A DNA stretch of 64,000 nt from Oligoflexia bacterium (GTDB taxonomy: Bacteria; Bdellovibrionota; UBA1018), in NCBI GenBank assembly GCA_014378465.1, contig JACMNQ010000025.1, positions 1 to 64,000 on the forward strand, given 5' to 3'. Both the position numbers and the translations under genes were made by a program. The notes under the pieces were generated by a model, which was not told the DNA's origin, made no database searches, and was given only the letters and a program-made list of their open reading frames with translations. Shown here in pieces: positions 26,097-34,974 of this stretch (its first letter is position 1; each line of letters opens with the position of its first letter).

Positions 26097-27614
26097 ATGA
26101 CCAAACTACTCTGGACCTCAACGGTTGTCTCGGCTTTCGCACTTCTCTTCGCTCGCGCGGTCTATCCAGAATACCTGTGGCTGACGCTGCTCTTCGCGGC
26201 AGTGCTCATCGGATCGCTTGGGACTCTGGCCTTTCAGAACAAGTCCTCCATGGGCAGCAAATCCGCCGCACACGGACTGAATTCACTCATCACCGTGATC
26301 CTGGTCCTCTGCATCCTGGGAGTGCTCAATTTTCTCGGCTCTCGTTACCCGCAGAAATGGGATCTGACGAAAAACAAGAAACACACGCTTTCTGATCAGA
26401 CGACTAAAGTCGTCAAAGGCCTGAAGGAGCCGGTGAAGGCTGTTCTCTTCTCCAAAGCCGAACAGCGCGAGGAGCTTCGTCCTCTGCTCGATAACCTCAA
26501 AGGTCTGAATCCCAAGTTTGAGGTCGAGTACGTGGATCCGGACAAGGAGCCGACACGCTCCAAACAGGCCGGGATCAAGGCGTACGGTACTCTTCAGCTG
26601 CTCGTCGGCGCTCGCGAATCCAAAATTGACAGCGCGAACGAGGAAAAGCTCACCAACGCGCTCATCAAACTGCTGAAAGACAAAGCGCTGGTCCTCTGCA
26701 CGATCACGGGTCATGGCGAGAAGGATTTTGATTCAGCGGGAGGTGAAGGCTACCAGCTGATCAAGAAGGCTCTGGCTGACCAGTCCTATGAAGTGAAGCC
26801 AGTGAACCTCATTCAGGAAGGCAAGATTCCCGACGTCTGTCAGGCGATCACGATTCTGGGGCCGACCAAGGCTTTTTTTGAAGCAGAGACGAAAGTCATT
26901 CGCGACTACCTCGAAAAGGGTGGACGTGCACTCATCGCGACGGACGTGAACGTCAAGGGCACGGAGTACTCGCCTGAAATTTCCTTCATTCTGAAGAGCT
27001 GGAACATCAAGCCAGTGGACGCGCTCATCATTGATCCGGTCTCCCGTGTGCTCCAGCTGGAGCCGACCGTGCCGATCATCGCGACGTACTCCAAGGAAAG
27101 CCCGATCACGAAGGAATTTCAAGGAAACGCGATCTTCCCGATGTGTCGACCTCTTGAAATCATGCCCGGTGCACCAGAAGCCGTGAAGCTTCAGTGGATC
27201 GCCCAGACCACTCCGCAGAGCTGGGGCGAGACGAACTTCACGAGCATCGCTCAGGGAAAAGTTCAGATGGACGGTCCTGATCTGCATGGGCCTCTCAACG
27301 CGGCTGTCGTCGTCGACGGCAAGAGAACTCCTCAGGCGAAGCGCAATACTCGCCTCGTCGTTTACGGAACCTCCAACTTCGCAAGCAATCAGTTTGCCCG
27401 TTTCGGAAACAACACGGACTTCTTCCTGAACTCGGTGAGTTGGCTTCTTGAAGATGAAAGCCTGATCTCGATCCGGACCAAAACAGATGAAGGCGGCAAG
27501 ATTGAGCTCTCTCAGAAGCAGGGTGCTTCGATCTTTCTCCTGACCGTCATCGCGATCCCGCTTCTCACTGCAATCGCCGGGATCGTCATCTGGTTCATGC
27601 GCAAGAAACTGTAA
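26097..27614 (+). CDS. GldG-type ABC-associated periplasmic protein
   Basis: About 505 aa. There are two N-terminal helices and a third (about 60-80) before a large outer part; a final helix near the end (about 480-500, ASIFLLTVIAIPLLTAIAGI) anchors it. The periplasmic segment SRYPQKWDLTKNKKHTLSDQ (about 88-107) is the signature of the GldG/ABC-transporter auxiliary family. The ATG at 26097, with GGAGG 8 nt upstream, is preferred over the GTG 15 nt earlier. GldG proteins bind the GldF permease; a role in stabilising or loading the exporter is inferred. Confidence 0.85.
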   Translation: MTKLLWTSTVVSAFALLFARAVYPEYLWLTLLFAAVLIGSLGTLAFQNKSSMGSKSAAHGLNSLITVILVLCILGVLNFLGSRYPQKWDLTKNKKHTLSDQTTKVVKGLKEPVKAVLFSKAEQREELRPLLDNLKGLNPKFEVEYVDPDKEPTRSKQAGIKAYGTLQLLVGARESKIDSANEEKLTNALIKLLKDKALVLCTITGHGEKDFDSAGGEGYQLIKKALADQSYEVKPVNLIQEGKIPDVCQAITILGPTKAFFEAETKVIRDYLEKGGRALIATDVNVKGTEYSPEISFILKSWNIKPVDALIIDPVSRVLQLEPTVPIIATYSKESPITKEFQGNAIFPMCRPLEIMPGAPEAVKLQWIAQTTPQSWGETNFTSIAQGKVQMDGPDLHGPLNAAVVVDGKRTPQAKRNTRLVVYGTSNFASNQFARFGNNTDFFLNSVSWLLEDESLISIRTKTDEGGKIELSQKQGASIFLLTVIAIPLLTAIAGIVIWFMRKKL

Positions 27615-27626
27615 GGAGCTCAACTC

Positions 27627-29204
27627 ATGGCCACCCCAACTTCATCAAATCCTTCGAGTCCTTCCGGCTCCGGCGGCTCCGGTTCACACGTCGACTGGAA
27701 GAAACCGCTCGCGCTCGCGTCGACTCTCTTCGTGCTGGGATCGTTCACCTATTGGCTCGAATTCGCGCATAAACCGAAGAAAGAAGAAGCTTCTGAAAAA
27801 ACGAAAAAGCCCTTTGATCTGAACGAGGCGCAGGTCACGAAGGTCAAGTTCAGTGACGGCAGGGGCAGTTTTGCCCTGGAGTGCCTGGACGTCTCTTCGA
27901 ACCTCTGCAAACCCGGCGACAATGCGAAGTGGATCGTCACTTACCCGATCAAATCCAAAGGGGATGACTCCAACGTCAACTCCCTGATCTCCACGATCAA
28001 CAACCTGCAGGCCAGTGACACGATTGACTTGAACGATGAGACCGTCCAAAAACGCGAAACGATGCTGAAAGAGTACCGTCTTGACGCTGGGTCAAGAAAG
28101 CTGCCCTCAACTCCCGGCATCCAGCTGGATCTGGCTGGAAAGGCGTCGCAGTCCGTCTACCTGGGAGAAACTCATCCCCTCGGGAGCAGCCAGTATGCGA
28201 TCTCCGGAGATGCCGACTGCACTTCAGCGAAGACGACTTCCTGCCGCGTTTTTCTTCTGCCGCTGTTTTTCAAACAGGGTCTCGAACATGATCTGACGTA
28301 CTGGCGCGACAAGAAAGTGATGAGCTTCGCACCCCAGGACGTGCTGTCGTTTGAACTGCAGGGCAGCAAGGGCAAGATCCTGGGTGAGCGCAAGGACGGA
28401 AACTGGCTTCTCACTCAAGGCGGTGAAACGGTCACGGGCGACATCGAGAACATGGACCAGCTCATCACTGCAGTCGCTTACCTGACGGCCAAGGAGTTCA
28501 CTGCGGATGATGTCGCCAACCCCAAGGGCAAAGCCGCGCTTGAAGGTGCCAAACGCGTCCTGAGTCTCGAACTGAAAGGGCCGAAGGATAAAAAGCAGAA
28601 TTCCACTCTGACGCTGTTGAAAAAGAAGAACCAGATGTTCGCCACGGTCTCAGGATCGACCCCACTTTATGAAGTGGATCCTGAAACTGCCGCACGCCTC
28701 GACAAAGGGATGAAAGATCTGCGCCTGACGAAGCTCCTCACGACCATGGACCGCTTTTCGGCCAAACGCATCGAATCCACTTTGCCGGGGTCACCGACTT
28801 CAGAAGTCCTCACCCAGAAGGATGCGAAATGGTTCAAAGCGGATGGGAGTGAAGTCGAGAATGCTCAGATCCAGAACTTGCTCGATAAACTTTCGGGCAA
28901 TCGCATCAAGGATTTCGTCCCAGCATCCAAAATACCTTCGGGCGAAAGCACTGGCGTCAAAATCAGTCTGGGCGATGAAAAGACTCCTCAGAAGCGGTCC
29001 TTCGTGTTCTGGAAGAGCGGAGAGCAATTCTACGCTCGCGATCTCCTGTCTCAACGAAAAGAAGCCTTGTGGGTAGACAGCGCCATTCAGGACGCGCTAC
29101 CTTGGGCCAAAGATTTCTTTAAAAAGCCCGGCCAGGCCAAAGAAAGTGAAACTGCTCATGGATCCCGAACTGCCCCCACCGGAACTGCACCCGGAAACCA
29201 CTGA
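27627..29204 (+). CDS. DUF4340 protein of the Gld-type ABC module
   Basis: A 525-aa protein with a Ser/Gly-rich cytoplasmic start, one transmembrane helix (about 28-45) and a periplasmic body with repeated strand-turn units such as QVTKVKFSDGRGSFALECLD, DVLSFELQGSKGKILGERKDG and SKIPSGESTGVKISLGDEKT, typical of DUF4340. DUF4340 genes regularly follow gldA-gldF-gldG genes in diverse bacteria, so a joint complex is likely. The C terminus is Lys/Thr-rich. Its end overlaps the Yip1 gene by 59 bp or less, depending on that start. Confidence 0.85.
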   Translation: MATPTSSNPSSPSGSGGSGSHVDWKKPLALASTLFVLGSFTYWLEFAHKPKKEEASEKTKKPFDLNEAQVTKVKFSDGRGSFALECLDVSSNLCKPGDNAKWIVTYPIKSKGDDSNVNSLISTINNLQASDTIDLNDETVQKRETMLKEYRLDAGSRKLPSTPGIQLDLAGKASQSVYLGETHPLGSSQYAISGDADCTSAKTTSCRVFLLPLFFKQGLEHDLTYWRDKKVMSFAPQDVLSFELQGSKGKILGERKDGNWLLTQGGETVTGDIENMDQLITAVAYLTAKEFTADDVANPKGKAALEGAKRVLSLELKGPKDKKQNSTLTLLKKKNQMFATVSGSTPLYEVDPETAARLDKGMKDLRLTKLLTTMDRFSAKRIESTLPGSPTSEVLTQKDAKWFKADGSEVENAQIQNLLDKLSGNRIKDFVPASKIPSGESTGVKISLGDEKTPQKRSFVFWKSGEQFYARDLLSQRKEALWVDSAIQDALPWAKDFFKKPGQAKESETAHGSRTAPTGTAPGNH

Positions 29205-29937
29205 AGGAACCCCATTCGCGGGCCGCAGTCCTTTCAGCGCGGGTCGCAATCCGATCACACACCCGATCCGCGCCTACTTCGCTGACCTGTCCGCAATTCT
29301 GATACGGCCTACCGCCTTCTTCAGAACCCTCCCCGTCACCGGTGGAGTGGTCACTCCTCTGGTTTTCGCACTGGTGACCCACTGGGTGGGAGCCGCTCTT
29401 GAATTTCTCTGGAAGGGCGCCATCGGCGGCCTGGTGCAGGGATACTTTCAAAGCCTCTTCAAAGTTTTCGATTCCGTCAGCGACATCGACAGCCCAGGCC
29501 GCAGTGCAGTCATGGGTGAAGTACGGGACAGGGTGATTCACTGGATTTGGGGAGCAGGATCGGTCCTGATCGATCCGTTCCTGACTCTGGCCTCAATTCT
29601 TTTCACGACTTTCTTCGTCTTCCTGGGAGCCCGACTTCTCGTCAACCCAAACAAGAACGGCGCACCTTCTGAAATCACATTTGAAACTGCCCTCCGAGTC
29701 ATCTGTTACGGCCTGGCGCCTTCGATTTTGGCTGGGATTCCGATTGTTGGCGGGATCATTTCCAGCATCTTCGTTGCGATCGTCACCATCATTGCAGCGC
29801 GTGAAATTTATCGAGTATCCACGACTCGCGCCACGGTCGTCGCACTGTTTCCGAAGATCCTCCTTCTGTCGCTCGTTGCTGGGGGTATGTTCCTGATATT
29901 ACTTGTGATATTTAAGGTGATGGCGGCCTCATTTTAA
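29146..29937 (+). CDS. Yip1-family membrane protein
   Basis: About 263 aa. A soluble N-terminal stretch is followed by a Yip1-domain layout: about five helices, beginning FFRTLPVTGGVVTPLVFALVTHW, then a loop with two glycine-rich segments (GGLVQGYF) and the paired helices LRVICYGLAPSILAGIPIVGG and AIVTIIAAREIYRVSTTRA, the conserved Yip1 core. The GTG at 29146 lies inside the DUF4340 gene; an ATG at 29158 is equally plausible, and neither has a strong ribosome-binding site. Function unknown; overlap with DUF4340 suggests it belongs to the exporter module. Confidence 0.75.
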   Translation: MKLLMDPELPPPELHPETTEGTPFAGRSPFSAGRNPITHPIRAYFADLSAILIRPTAFFRTLPVTGGVVTPLVFALVTHWVGAALEFLWKGAIGGLVQGYFQSLFKVFDSVSDIDSPGRSAVMGEVRDRVIHWIWGAGSVLIDPFLTLASILFTTFFVFLGARLLVNPNKNGAPSEITFETALRVICYGLAPSILAGIPIVGGIISSIFVAIVTIIAAREIYRVSTTRATVVALFPKILLLSLVAGGMFLILLVIFKVMAASF

Positions 29938-29973
29938 TGTGCCAAAGTGGGTTCGGTTTGGTAATGCGTTGAT

Positions 29974-30636
29974 ATGTTCCATAAATCCTTACCCGGTTTC
30001 ATCGAAGTGGTCTGCGGAAGCATGTTCAGTGGCAAAACTGAAGAACTCGTCCGCCGCCTGAAGCGCGCCCAGATTGGGCGCCAGAAAATTCAGGTCTTCA
30101 AGCCTGCGATTGACAACCGGTACAGCGCCGACCATGTGCAAAGCCATGATGCGACCCGTATCCTTTCTCGCCCAGTTCATTCCGCCCGTGAAATCATTGA
30201 CCTGGTCGAAGACAACACGCGCGTGGTCGGAATTGACGAAGCTCAGTTTTTCGATGACTCCATCGTCGAAGTCGCTCAGAAACTCGCCTACCGCGGCATC
30301 CGAGTGATCTGCGCAGGACTCGACATGGACTTCAGAGGTCAGCCTTTCGGACCGATGCCCAAACTTCTCGCGGTGGCTGAAAGCGTCACCAAGCTTTCCG
30401 CCATCTGTGTGGTGTGCGGCAGTCCAGCCACTCGCTCCCAGAGAACTTTCACGAGTCCGGGCCTCTCCGGAACGGTCGTCGTTGGCGCCAAGGAAATGTA
30501 CGAGGCGCGTTGCAGATTCTGCCACGAACCGGATCTCTCTTCGGAGTTCGCATCTCCCGTGAATGTGAATCAACCTTCCATTCTTCAGCCGATGCCCCCT
30601 TCTCATGCCCTTCAGGCACAAGAAAGCGTTCAGTAA
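29974..30636 (+). CDS. tdk: Thymidine kinase, type II
   Basis: A 220-aa enzyme with the P-loop GSMFSGKTEEL (about 15-25), VVGIDEAQFFDD (about 84-95) holding the catalytic Glu, the lasso-like GLDMDFRGQPFG and four zinc Cys in CVVCG and CRFCHE. It phosphorylates thymidine scavenged from outside. It is followed by upp and hpt, giving a pyrimidine and purine salvage group with 6-bp gap and 14-bp overlap. A predatory or scavenging lifestyle would use this, but the group is not specific for it. Confidence 0.94.
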   Translation: MFHKSLPGFIEVVCGSMFSGKTEELVRRLKRAQIGRQKIQVFKPAIDNRYSADHVQSHDATRILSRPVHSAREIIDLVEDNTRVVGIDEAQFFDDSIVEVAQKLAYRGIRVICAGLDMDFRGQPFGPMPKLLAVAESVTKLSAICVVCGSPATRSQRTFTSPGLSGTVVVGAKEMYEARCRFCHEPDLSSEFASPVNVNQPSILQPMPPSHALQAQESVQ

Positions 30637-30642
30637 AAGATC

Positions 30643-31458
30643 ATGAGAGACCGTCAATTCGAAACGGTCCGCTTCCAGCTCTCCGAAATGAAACACCACT
30701 ACGGTGCCGGGGTGCATCTCCTTTCTGATCCCTATCTGCTTTCGATCCTCGCTCGGCTCTGTTCTGCCGAGACCACGCAGCCCCTCATCAACGAGCTGGT
30801 TCAGTCGATCTATTCGTCACTCCTGAGAACAGTCGTTGCTCATGAGTTTCCGACGCAAAATGTCTCGATGGCCACGCGGATGTCAGCTGTTCATCCGGTC
30901 GAAGGCGTGTACGAGGGTCCAGTGATCGATCCCGAAACTCCGGTCGTTTCCGTCAATCTGGCCCGTGCCGGGACCTACCCGTCCCACCTCTGCTACACGG
31001 CGCTCAATTACTTCATGAATCCACTGAAAGTGCGTCAGGACCACATCAGCATCGCTCGCACGACGGATCAGGACGAAAAAGTCACCGGAACGCGCGTCTC
31101 AGGCCATAAAATCGGTGGAATGACGGATAACGCGATCGTACTTTTTCCGGATCCGATGGGCGCAACCGGCTCGACCCTGGTCGAAGCCGTGGACATTTAT
31201 AAAAAGAGTCACGGAAAAGCGATGAAATACGTTGCTCTCCATTGCATCGTGACCCCAGAATACCTTAAAAAGATGAAGAGCAAGCACCCCGACGTGATCG
31301 TCTATGCTGTTCGGCTGGATCGTGGATTGTCCGCACCGGAAATTTTGAAGTTCACTCCCGGTCAGCACTGGGATCAAGAACGGGGTTTGAACGAAAAACA
31401 CTATATCGTTCCTGGCGGGGGCGGTTTTGGGGAGATCATGAACAATGCCTATGTCTGA
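30643..31458 (+). CDS. upp: Uracil phosphoribosyltransferase-like protein (long form)
   Basis: A 271-aa PRTase-fold protein. LFPDPMGATGSTLVEAVDIYK (about 166-186) is the PRPP loop, and the end carries YIVPGGGGFGEIMNN, the Gly-rich uracil-binding tail typical of Upp (GGFGEIM). It converts uracil and PRPP to UMP. The chain is about 60 residues longer than E. coli Upp, and the segment with RVSGHKIGGMTDN is unusual. The family assignment is firm; substrate is by family. It overlaps hpt by 14 bp. Confidence 0.86.
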   Translation: MRDRQFETVRFQLSEMKHHYGAGVHLLSDPYLLSILARLCSAETTQPLINELVQSIYSSLLRTVVAHEFPTQNVSMATRMSAVHPVEGVYEGPVIDPETPVVSVNLARAGTYPSHLCYTALNYFMNPLKVRQDHISIARTTDQDEKVTGTRVSGHKIGGMTDNAIVLFPDPMGATGSTLVEAVDIYKKSHGKAMKYVALHCIVTPEYLKKMKSKHPDVIVYAVRLDRGLSAPEILKFTPGQHWDQERGLNEKHYIVPGGGGFGEIMNNAYV

Positions 31459-31984
31459 AACTATGGAACCGAAGATCCTCATCACTGAAGCCAAACTTCA
31501 GGCCCGTCTCACTGAACTTGCCAACGAGATCTCGCGTGATTTTGCAGGCAAGGAAATCACCGCGGTCTGCGTCCTCAAGGGCAGCTTCATTTTCTTTTCC
31601 GACATGATCCGGAAACTCGATCTTCCGATTGCCTGTGAATTTCTGGGAGTCTCGAGCTACGGAAACAAGATGGTCTCATCGGGTGAACTCAAGATCACCC
31701 TCGACATGAATGAACCACTCGAAAACAAACACGTGATCGTGTTTGAAGACATCGTCGACTCCGGCCTCACGCTCTCCTACATCATGAGCACTTTGAAAGC
31801 GCGCAAGCCTGCGACGCTCAAGAGCTGCACTCTGCTCTTCAAGCCAGACAGCCTGAAAGTTCCCGTCGAAGTGGACTATCACGGCTTCAAGATTGGAAAT
31901 GAATTCGTCGTCGGTTACGGGCTGGATCACGCTGGAAAATTTCGCGGACTCCGCCACATCGGCGTCATTGAGCACGGGCACTGA
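31445..31984 (+). CDS. hpt: Hypoxanthine phosphoribosyltransferase
   Basis: A 179-aa HPRT: AVCVLKGSFIFFSDMIRKLD (about 40-59) with the LKG cis-peptide loop, the flexible VSSYGN segment, VIVFEDIVDSGLTLSY (the PRPP-binding motif with both acidic residues) and the late VGYGLDHAGKFRGLRHIGVI. It salvages hypoxanthine or guanine. A start 5 codons later (ATG of the METMEP reading) is possible. It completes the tdk-upp-hpt salvage group. Confidence 0.94.
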   Translation: MPMSETMEPKILITEAKLQARLTELANEISRDFAGKEITAVCVLKGSFIFFSDMIRKLDLPIACEFLGVSSYGNKMVSSGELKITLDMNEPLENKHVIVFEDIVDSGLTLSYIMSTLKARKPATLKSCTLLFKPDSLKVPVEVDYHGFKIGNEFVVGYGLDHAGKFRGLRHIGVIEHGH

Positions 31985-31987
31985 GCT

Positions 31988-33136
31988 TTGAGCGCGACTC
32001 AAACCATGAGCAGCGGCAGAACCTTTCGGAAAATTCACTCCAGAGCCCCGACCCGCATTGATCTGGCGGGCGGCACGGTGGACATCTGGCCGATCTACCT
32101 GTTTCTCAATCAGCCGACGACCATCAATCTCGGGATTGACCTCTACGCCGAAGCCGAACTTGTTGAAAACGACACCGGCCACGTCCTTTTGCGCTCAGGC
32201 GATCAGGGCACTGAATTGAAATTGGAGTGGCATGAGCTGGATCAGGCGAAAGTTTCACCCATGCTGGAACTTCACCTCAAGTACCTGCTCTTTTTTCTCG
32301 CCCGCAAGAAGAACGCGAACCTTTTTGATCCTGCCCACGGCTTGACTCTCACCACTTCGGCGAAGAGCCCGGCGGGCGCAGGGCTCGGAGGATCTTCGAC
32401 GTTGAGCATCGCCATGATCGGCGCACTCGCCACCTGGGCATCCAGAGACATCCAGGAAAGCCGCAGCATTGATCCGATGGTCGTGGGTGAAAGACTCATC
32501 GAAGTCGCACGCGACGTCGAAACCACCGTCATCCAGGTCCCGGCCGGACTTCAGGATTACTACGGCGCGATGTTCGGCGGAGTGCAGAGTCTGCGCTGGC
32601 TACCCGCGATTCACGACCGCAAGTGGCTTGCGAATGAGACGATGGCCGACGACCTCATGCAGGGTCTCGAAAAGCGCCTGATTCTCTTTTACTCAGGACA
32701 ATCGCGAAATTCCGGCATCAACAACTGGGCGCTCTTCAAATCCTTCATGGATCGTCAGGGTTCCGTGCGTGAGCACTTTCAGGCGATTGCCGACGCCACC
32801 TGCAAACTTGAAAAAGCCCTGAAGGCTCGCGACTGGGTCGGCATCGGTGAAGCGATCCAGGAAGAGTGGCAAGTGAGACGCCATCTGGCTTCCGGCATCA
32901 GCACTCCCGAAATGGACCAGGCTTTCGCACTTGCTCTGAACGAAGGCGCCACCGCTGGAAAAATCTGCGGTGCTGGAGGAGGCGGTTGCTTCTTCGTCTA
33001 CCTGCCGACCGATGACGCCGCTCTTCGCGCTCGCATTCAGGACAAGATCATTTCATCCGAGTTTGCCAGAACCGGTGGGATCCGTGCTCTCCCCTTCCAG
33101 GCTTCCCGCAAAGGGCTCGATATCAGGATCGCGTGA
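31988..33136 (+). CDS. GHMP-family sugar kinase, heptose-7-phosphate kinase (HddA)-like
   Basis: A 382-aa GHMP kinase: SRAPTRIDLAGGTVDIWPIY (about 18-37), the N-terminal motif of HddA/galactokinase-like enzymes, SPAGAGLGGSSTLSIAMIGAL (about 131-151, ATP loop), RDVETTVIQVPAGLQDYYGAMFGG (about 178-201, substrate loop) and KICGAGGGGCFFVYL (motif 3). It resembles D-glycero-D-manno-heptose-7-phosphate kinases, which feed nucleotide-activated heptose for LPS or S-layers. The exact sugar is not certain. The drawn start is TTG; ATG at 32006 is equally likely. It lies 3 bp after hpt and overlaps the next gene (GTGA). Confidence 0.75.
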   Translation: MSATQTMSSGRTFRKIHSRAPTRIDLAGGTVDIWPIYLFLNQPTTINLGIDLYAEAELVENDTGHVLLRSGDQGTELKLEWHELDQAKVSPMLELHLKYLLFFLARKKNANLFDPAHGLTLTTSAKSPAGAGLGGSSTLSIAMIGALATWASRDIQESRSIDPMVVGERLIEVARDVETTVIQVPAGLQDYYGAMFGGVQSLRWLPAIHDRKWLANETMADDLMQGLEKRLILFYSGQSRNSGINNWALFKSFMDRQGSVREHFQAIADATCKLEKALKARDWVGIGEAIQEEWQVRRHLASGISTPEMDQAFALALNEGATAGKICGAGGGGCFFVYLPTDDAALRARIQDKIISSEFARTGGIRALPFQASRKGLDIRIA

Positions 33137-34020
33137 CGCCAAAAACGACGACTGAAAAGTCACCCGAACTTCAGCCGCGGCGGTACCTGGGACTTGAGCT
33201 TGCGGGCGCAAAGAATCAGAAGACGGCCCTCGCTGCGCTCGAATACTACCCGAAGGAAAAGAAGATTTTCCTGCTCGACACTTATGACAAGATCGCCGCT
33301 CACGACGAACAGACGGGGGACGACGCGCTTCTCGAAGTGGTTCATGAACTTCGGGGCATCAGTCACGGAGTGCACATGATGGGAGTCAACGTCCCGCTTG
33401 AGCTCCCCCCCTGCCTGGTCTGCACCTGCACGACTTCGGAATGCTCGACGCCTGCCGCAAGCTGGATGCGGGCGTTCGTCAAGGAGTCCGCTCTCAAGAC
33501 GGATCGCAATGTCCGTGTCAAGGAGATCACGCCTTACACTCAGCGTCCGGTGGAACTCTGGGTGCGCTACAAGGTGCTCGAGAACCTCACGCCTGAACTC
33601 ATGTTTGAGATTGACGAAGCCCTGGGCGGCACCAAAGCGCCGCTCACCGCGCGCATGAGTTTCCTCAAACGTTCCCTCACGGATCTTTCGCTGGTGGAGG
33701 TCTGGCCGAAACTCAGCATCGCGAGTCTCGCTCCGCAACTCGACGTCAGCAAGCGCGCGCTCATGTCCTACCGCCACCTCGAAGAAGGCGTTCATGCCCG
33801 CGCCGAACTCCTTGAAGCTTTCGTCGAAGATCACGGCATCTTCATCTACGAGAGAGACGTCAAAAAGCTCACTCAGAGCCTGACCGCTTTTGACGCTTTC
33901 ATCTGCGCTTACACGGCACTGCTTTCTGACCAGGGTCGGACCGTAAAAATGCCGAAGGGCTTTCCCGCTGCCACGGGCTGGGTCGAGTATCCTGTCGCTC
34001 CGGAACCGTCTGAAACATGA
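33133..34020 (+). CDS. DUF429-like protein (predicted RNase H-fold)
   Basis: A 295-aa cytoplasmic protein starting with GTG that overlaps the sugar kinase stop (GTGA). RRYLGLELAGAKNQKTALAA (17-36) and GVHMMGVNVPLELPP (79-93) look like the acidic strands of DUF429, whose members adopt an RNase H-like fold with GxDxx and IDAP-type motifs. TPYTQRPVELW (about 134-144) matches the TPRPxE-type region. A run of Cys (CLVCTCTTSEC) is unusual. Some members are near nucleases, but no function is established. It overlaps oppB by 4 bp, so it is in one run with the peptide transporter. Confidence 0.58.
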   Translation: MTPKTTTEKSPELQPRRYLGLELAGAKNQKTALAALEYYPKEKKIFLLDTYDKIAAHDEQTGDDALLEVVHELRGISHGVHMMGVNVPLELPPCLVCTCTTSECSTPAASWMRAFVKESALKTDRNVRVKEITPYTQRPVELWVRYKVLENLTPELMFEIDEALGGTKAPLTARMSFLKRSLTDLSLVEVWPKLSIASLAPQLDVSKRALMSYRHLEEGVHARAELLEAFVEDHGIFIYERDVKKLTQSLTAFDAFICAYTALLSDQGRTVKMPKGFPAATGWVEYPVAPEPSET

Positions 34021-34943
34021 TCAATTACGCTTTTCGCCGGATCCTCAGCGCCATTCCCACGCTTTTCCTTCTGGCGACGCTCGTGTTTTTTCTTCTGCGA
34101 TTGGCTCCGGGTGGCCCCTTCGACACGGACCGCGTGAACCCTCCCGAAGTGCAGGCCAATCTGGAAAAGCAGTTCGATCTCGACAAGCCTTTGCCGCAGC
34201 AGTACGCGAACTGGATGAAGTCGGTCGTCTTTCACGGCGATTTCAAGAATTCCATGATCTACACGGATACGCCGGTCACGGAGATGATCCGTGACTCACT
34301 CCCCGTTTCGCTCGCTCTCGGTGGCCTCGCGCTCGTCCTGTCCATACTGATCGGAGTGCCGCTCGGCTGCATTTCCGCCTGGAAGCAGAATACCTGGATG
34401 GATTCGTCCGCCATGTTCATCGCCGTCTCGGGCGTGAGCATTCCAAGTTACCTGCTGGCCAGCATCCTCGTGCTGGTCTTCTCCCTCGGACTGCAGTGGT
34501 TGCCTCCCGCGCTTTGGGAAGGCCCCAGTTCCGCAGTTCTGCCGGTCATCACGCTCGCACTGCGACCCATGGCCATCGTCGCTCGCCTCACGAGAGCATC
34601 GATGATCGAAGCACTGACTTCGGATTATGTCCGAACCGCCTATTCCAAAGGACTCACTTCGCGGGTGGTGATCTTCAAACACGCTTTGAAAAATTCTCTC
34701 ATTCCGGTCCTGGCCATCATGGGACCGATGGTCGCCAACCTCGTGACCGGTTCCTTCATCGTGGAGAACATCTTCCAGATCCCGGGGCTCGGTAAACATT
34801 TCGTCGGGGCGATCCTGAACCGGGACTTCAACCTCGCGATGGGTGTGACTCTCATTTTCGGGCTCTTCGTCGTCATCTGCACTCTCGTCACGGATCTGGC
34901 CAGCGCCTGGGCTGATCCGCGCATTCGACTCGGGGAGGACTGA
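34017..34943 (+). CDS. oppB: Oligopeptide ABC transporter permease OppB-type
   Basis: A 308-aa permease with six helices and the OppB/DppB N-terminal reading RRILSAIPTLFLLATLVFFLLRLAPGGP. The coupling motif around ARLTRASMIEALTSDYVRTAYSKGL (about 181-205) contains EALxxDYVRTAxxKGL, the EAA-like loop for peptide importers. It pairs with oppC 31 bp downstream. The substrate-binding protein (oppA) is encoded on the other strand at 38088-39692; no OppD/OppF ATPases are in the window. Confidence 0.92.
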   Translation: MINYAFRRILSAIPTLFLLATLVFFLLRLAPGGPFDTDRVNPPEVQANLEKQFDLDKPLPQQYANWMKSVVFHGDFKNSMIYTDTPVTEMIRDSLPVSLALGGLALVLSILIGVPLGCISAWKQNTWMDSSAMFIAVSGVSIPSYLLASILVLVFSLGLQWLPPALWEGPSSAVLPVITLALRPMAIVARLTRASMIEALTSDYVRTAYSKGLTSRVVIFKHALKNSLIPVLAIMGPMVANLVTGSFIVENIFQIPGLGKHFVGAILNRDFNLAMGVTLIFGLFVVICTLVTDLASAWADPRIRLGED

Positions 34944-34974
34944 CCCTGGGACGTCCACGCCCTGAAAACCGATC

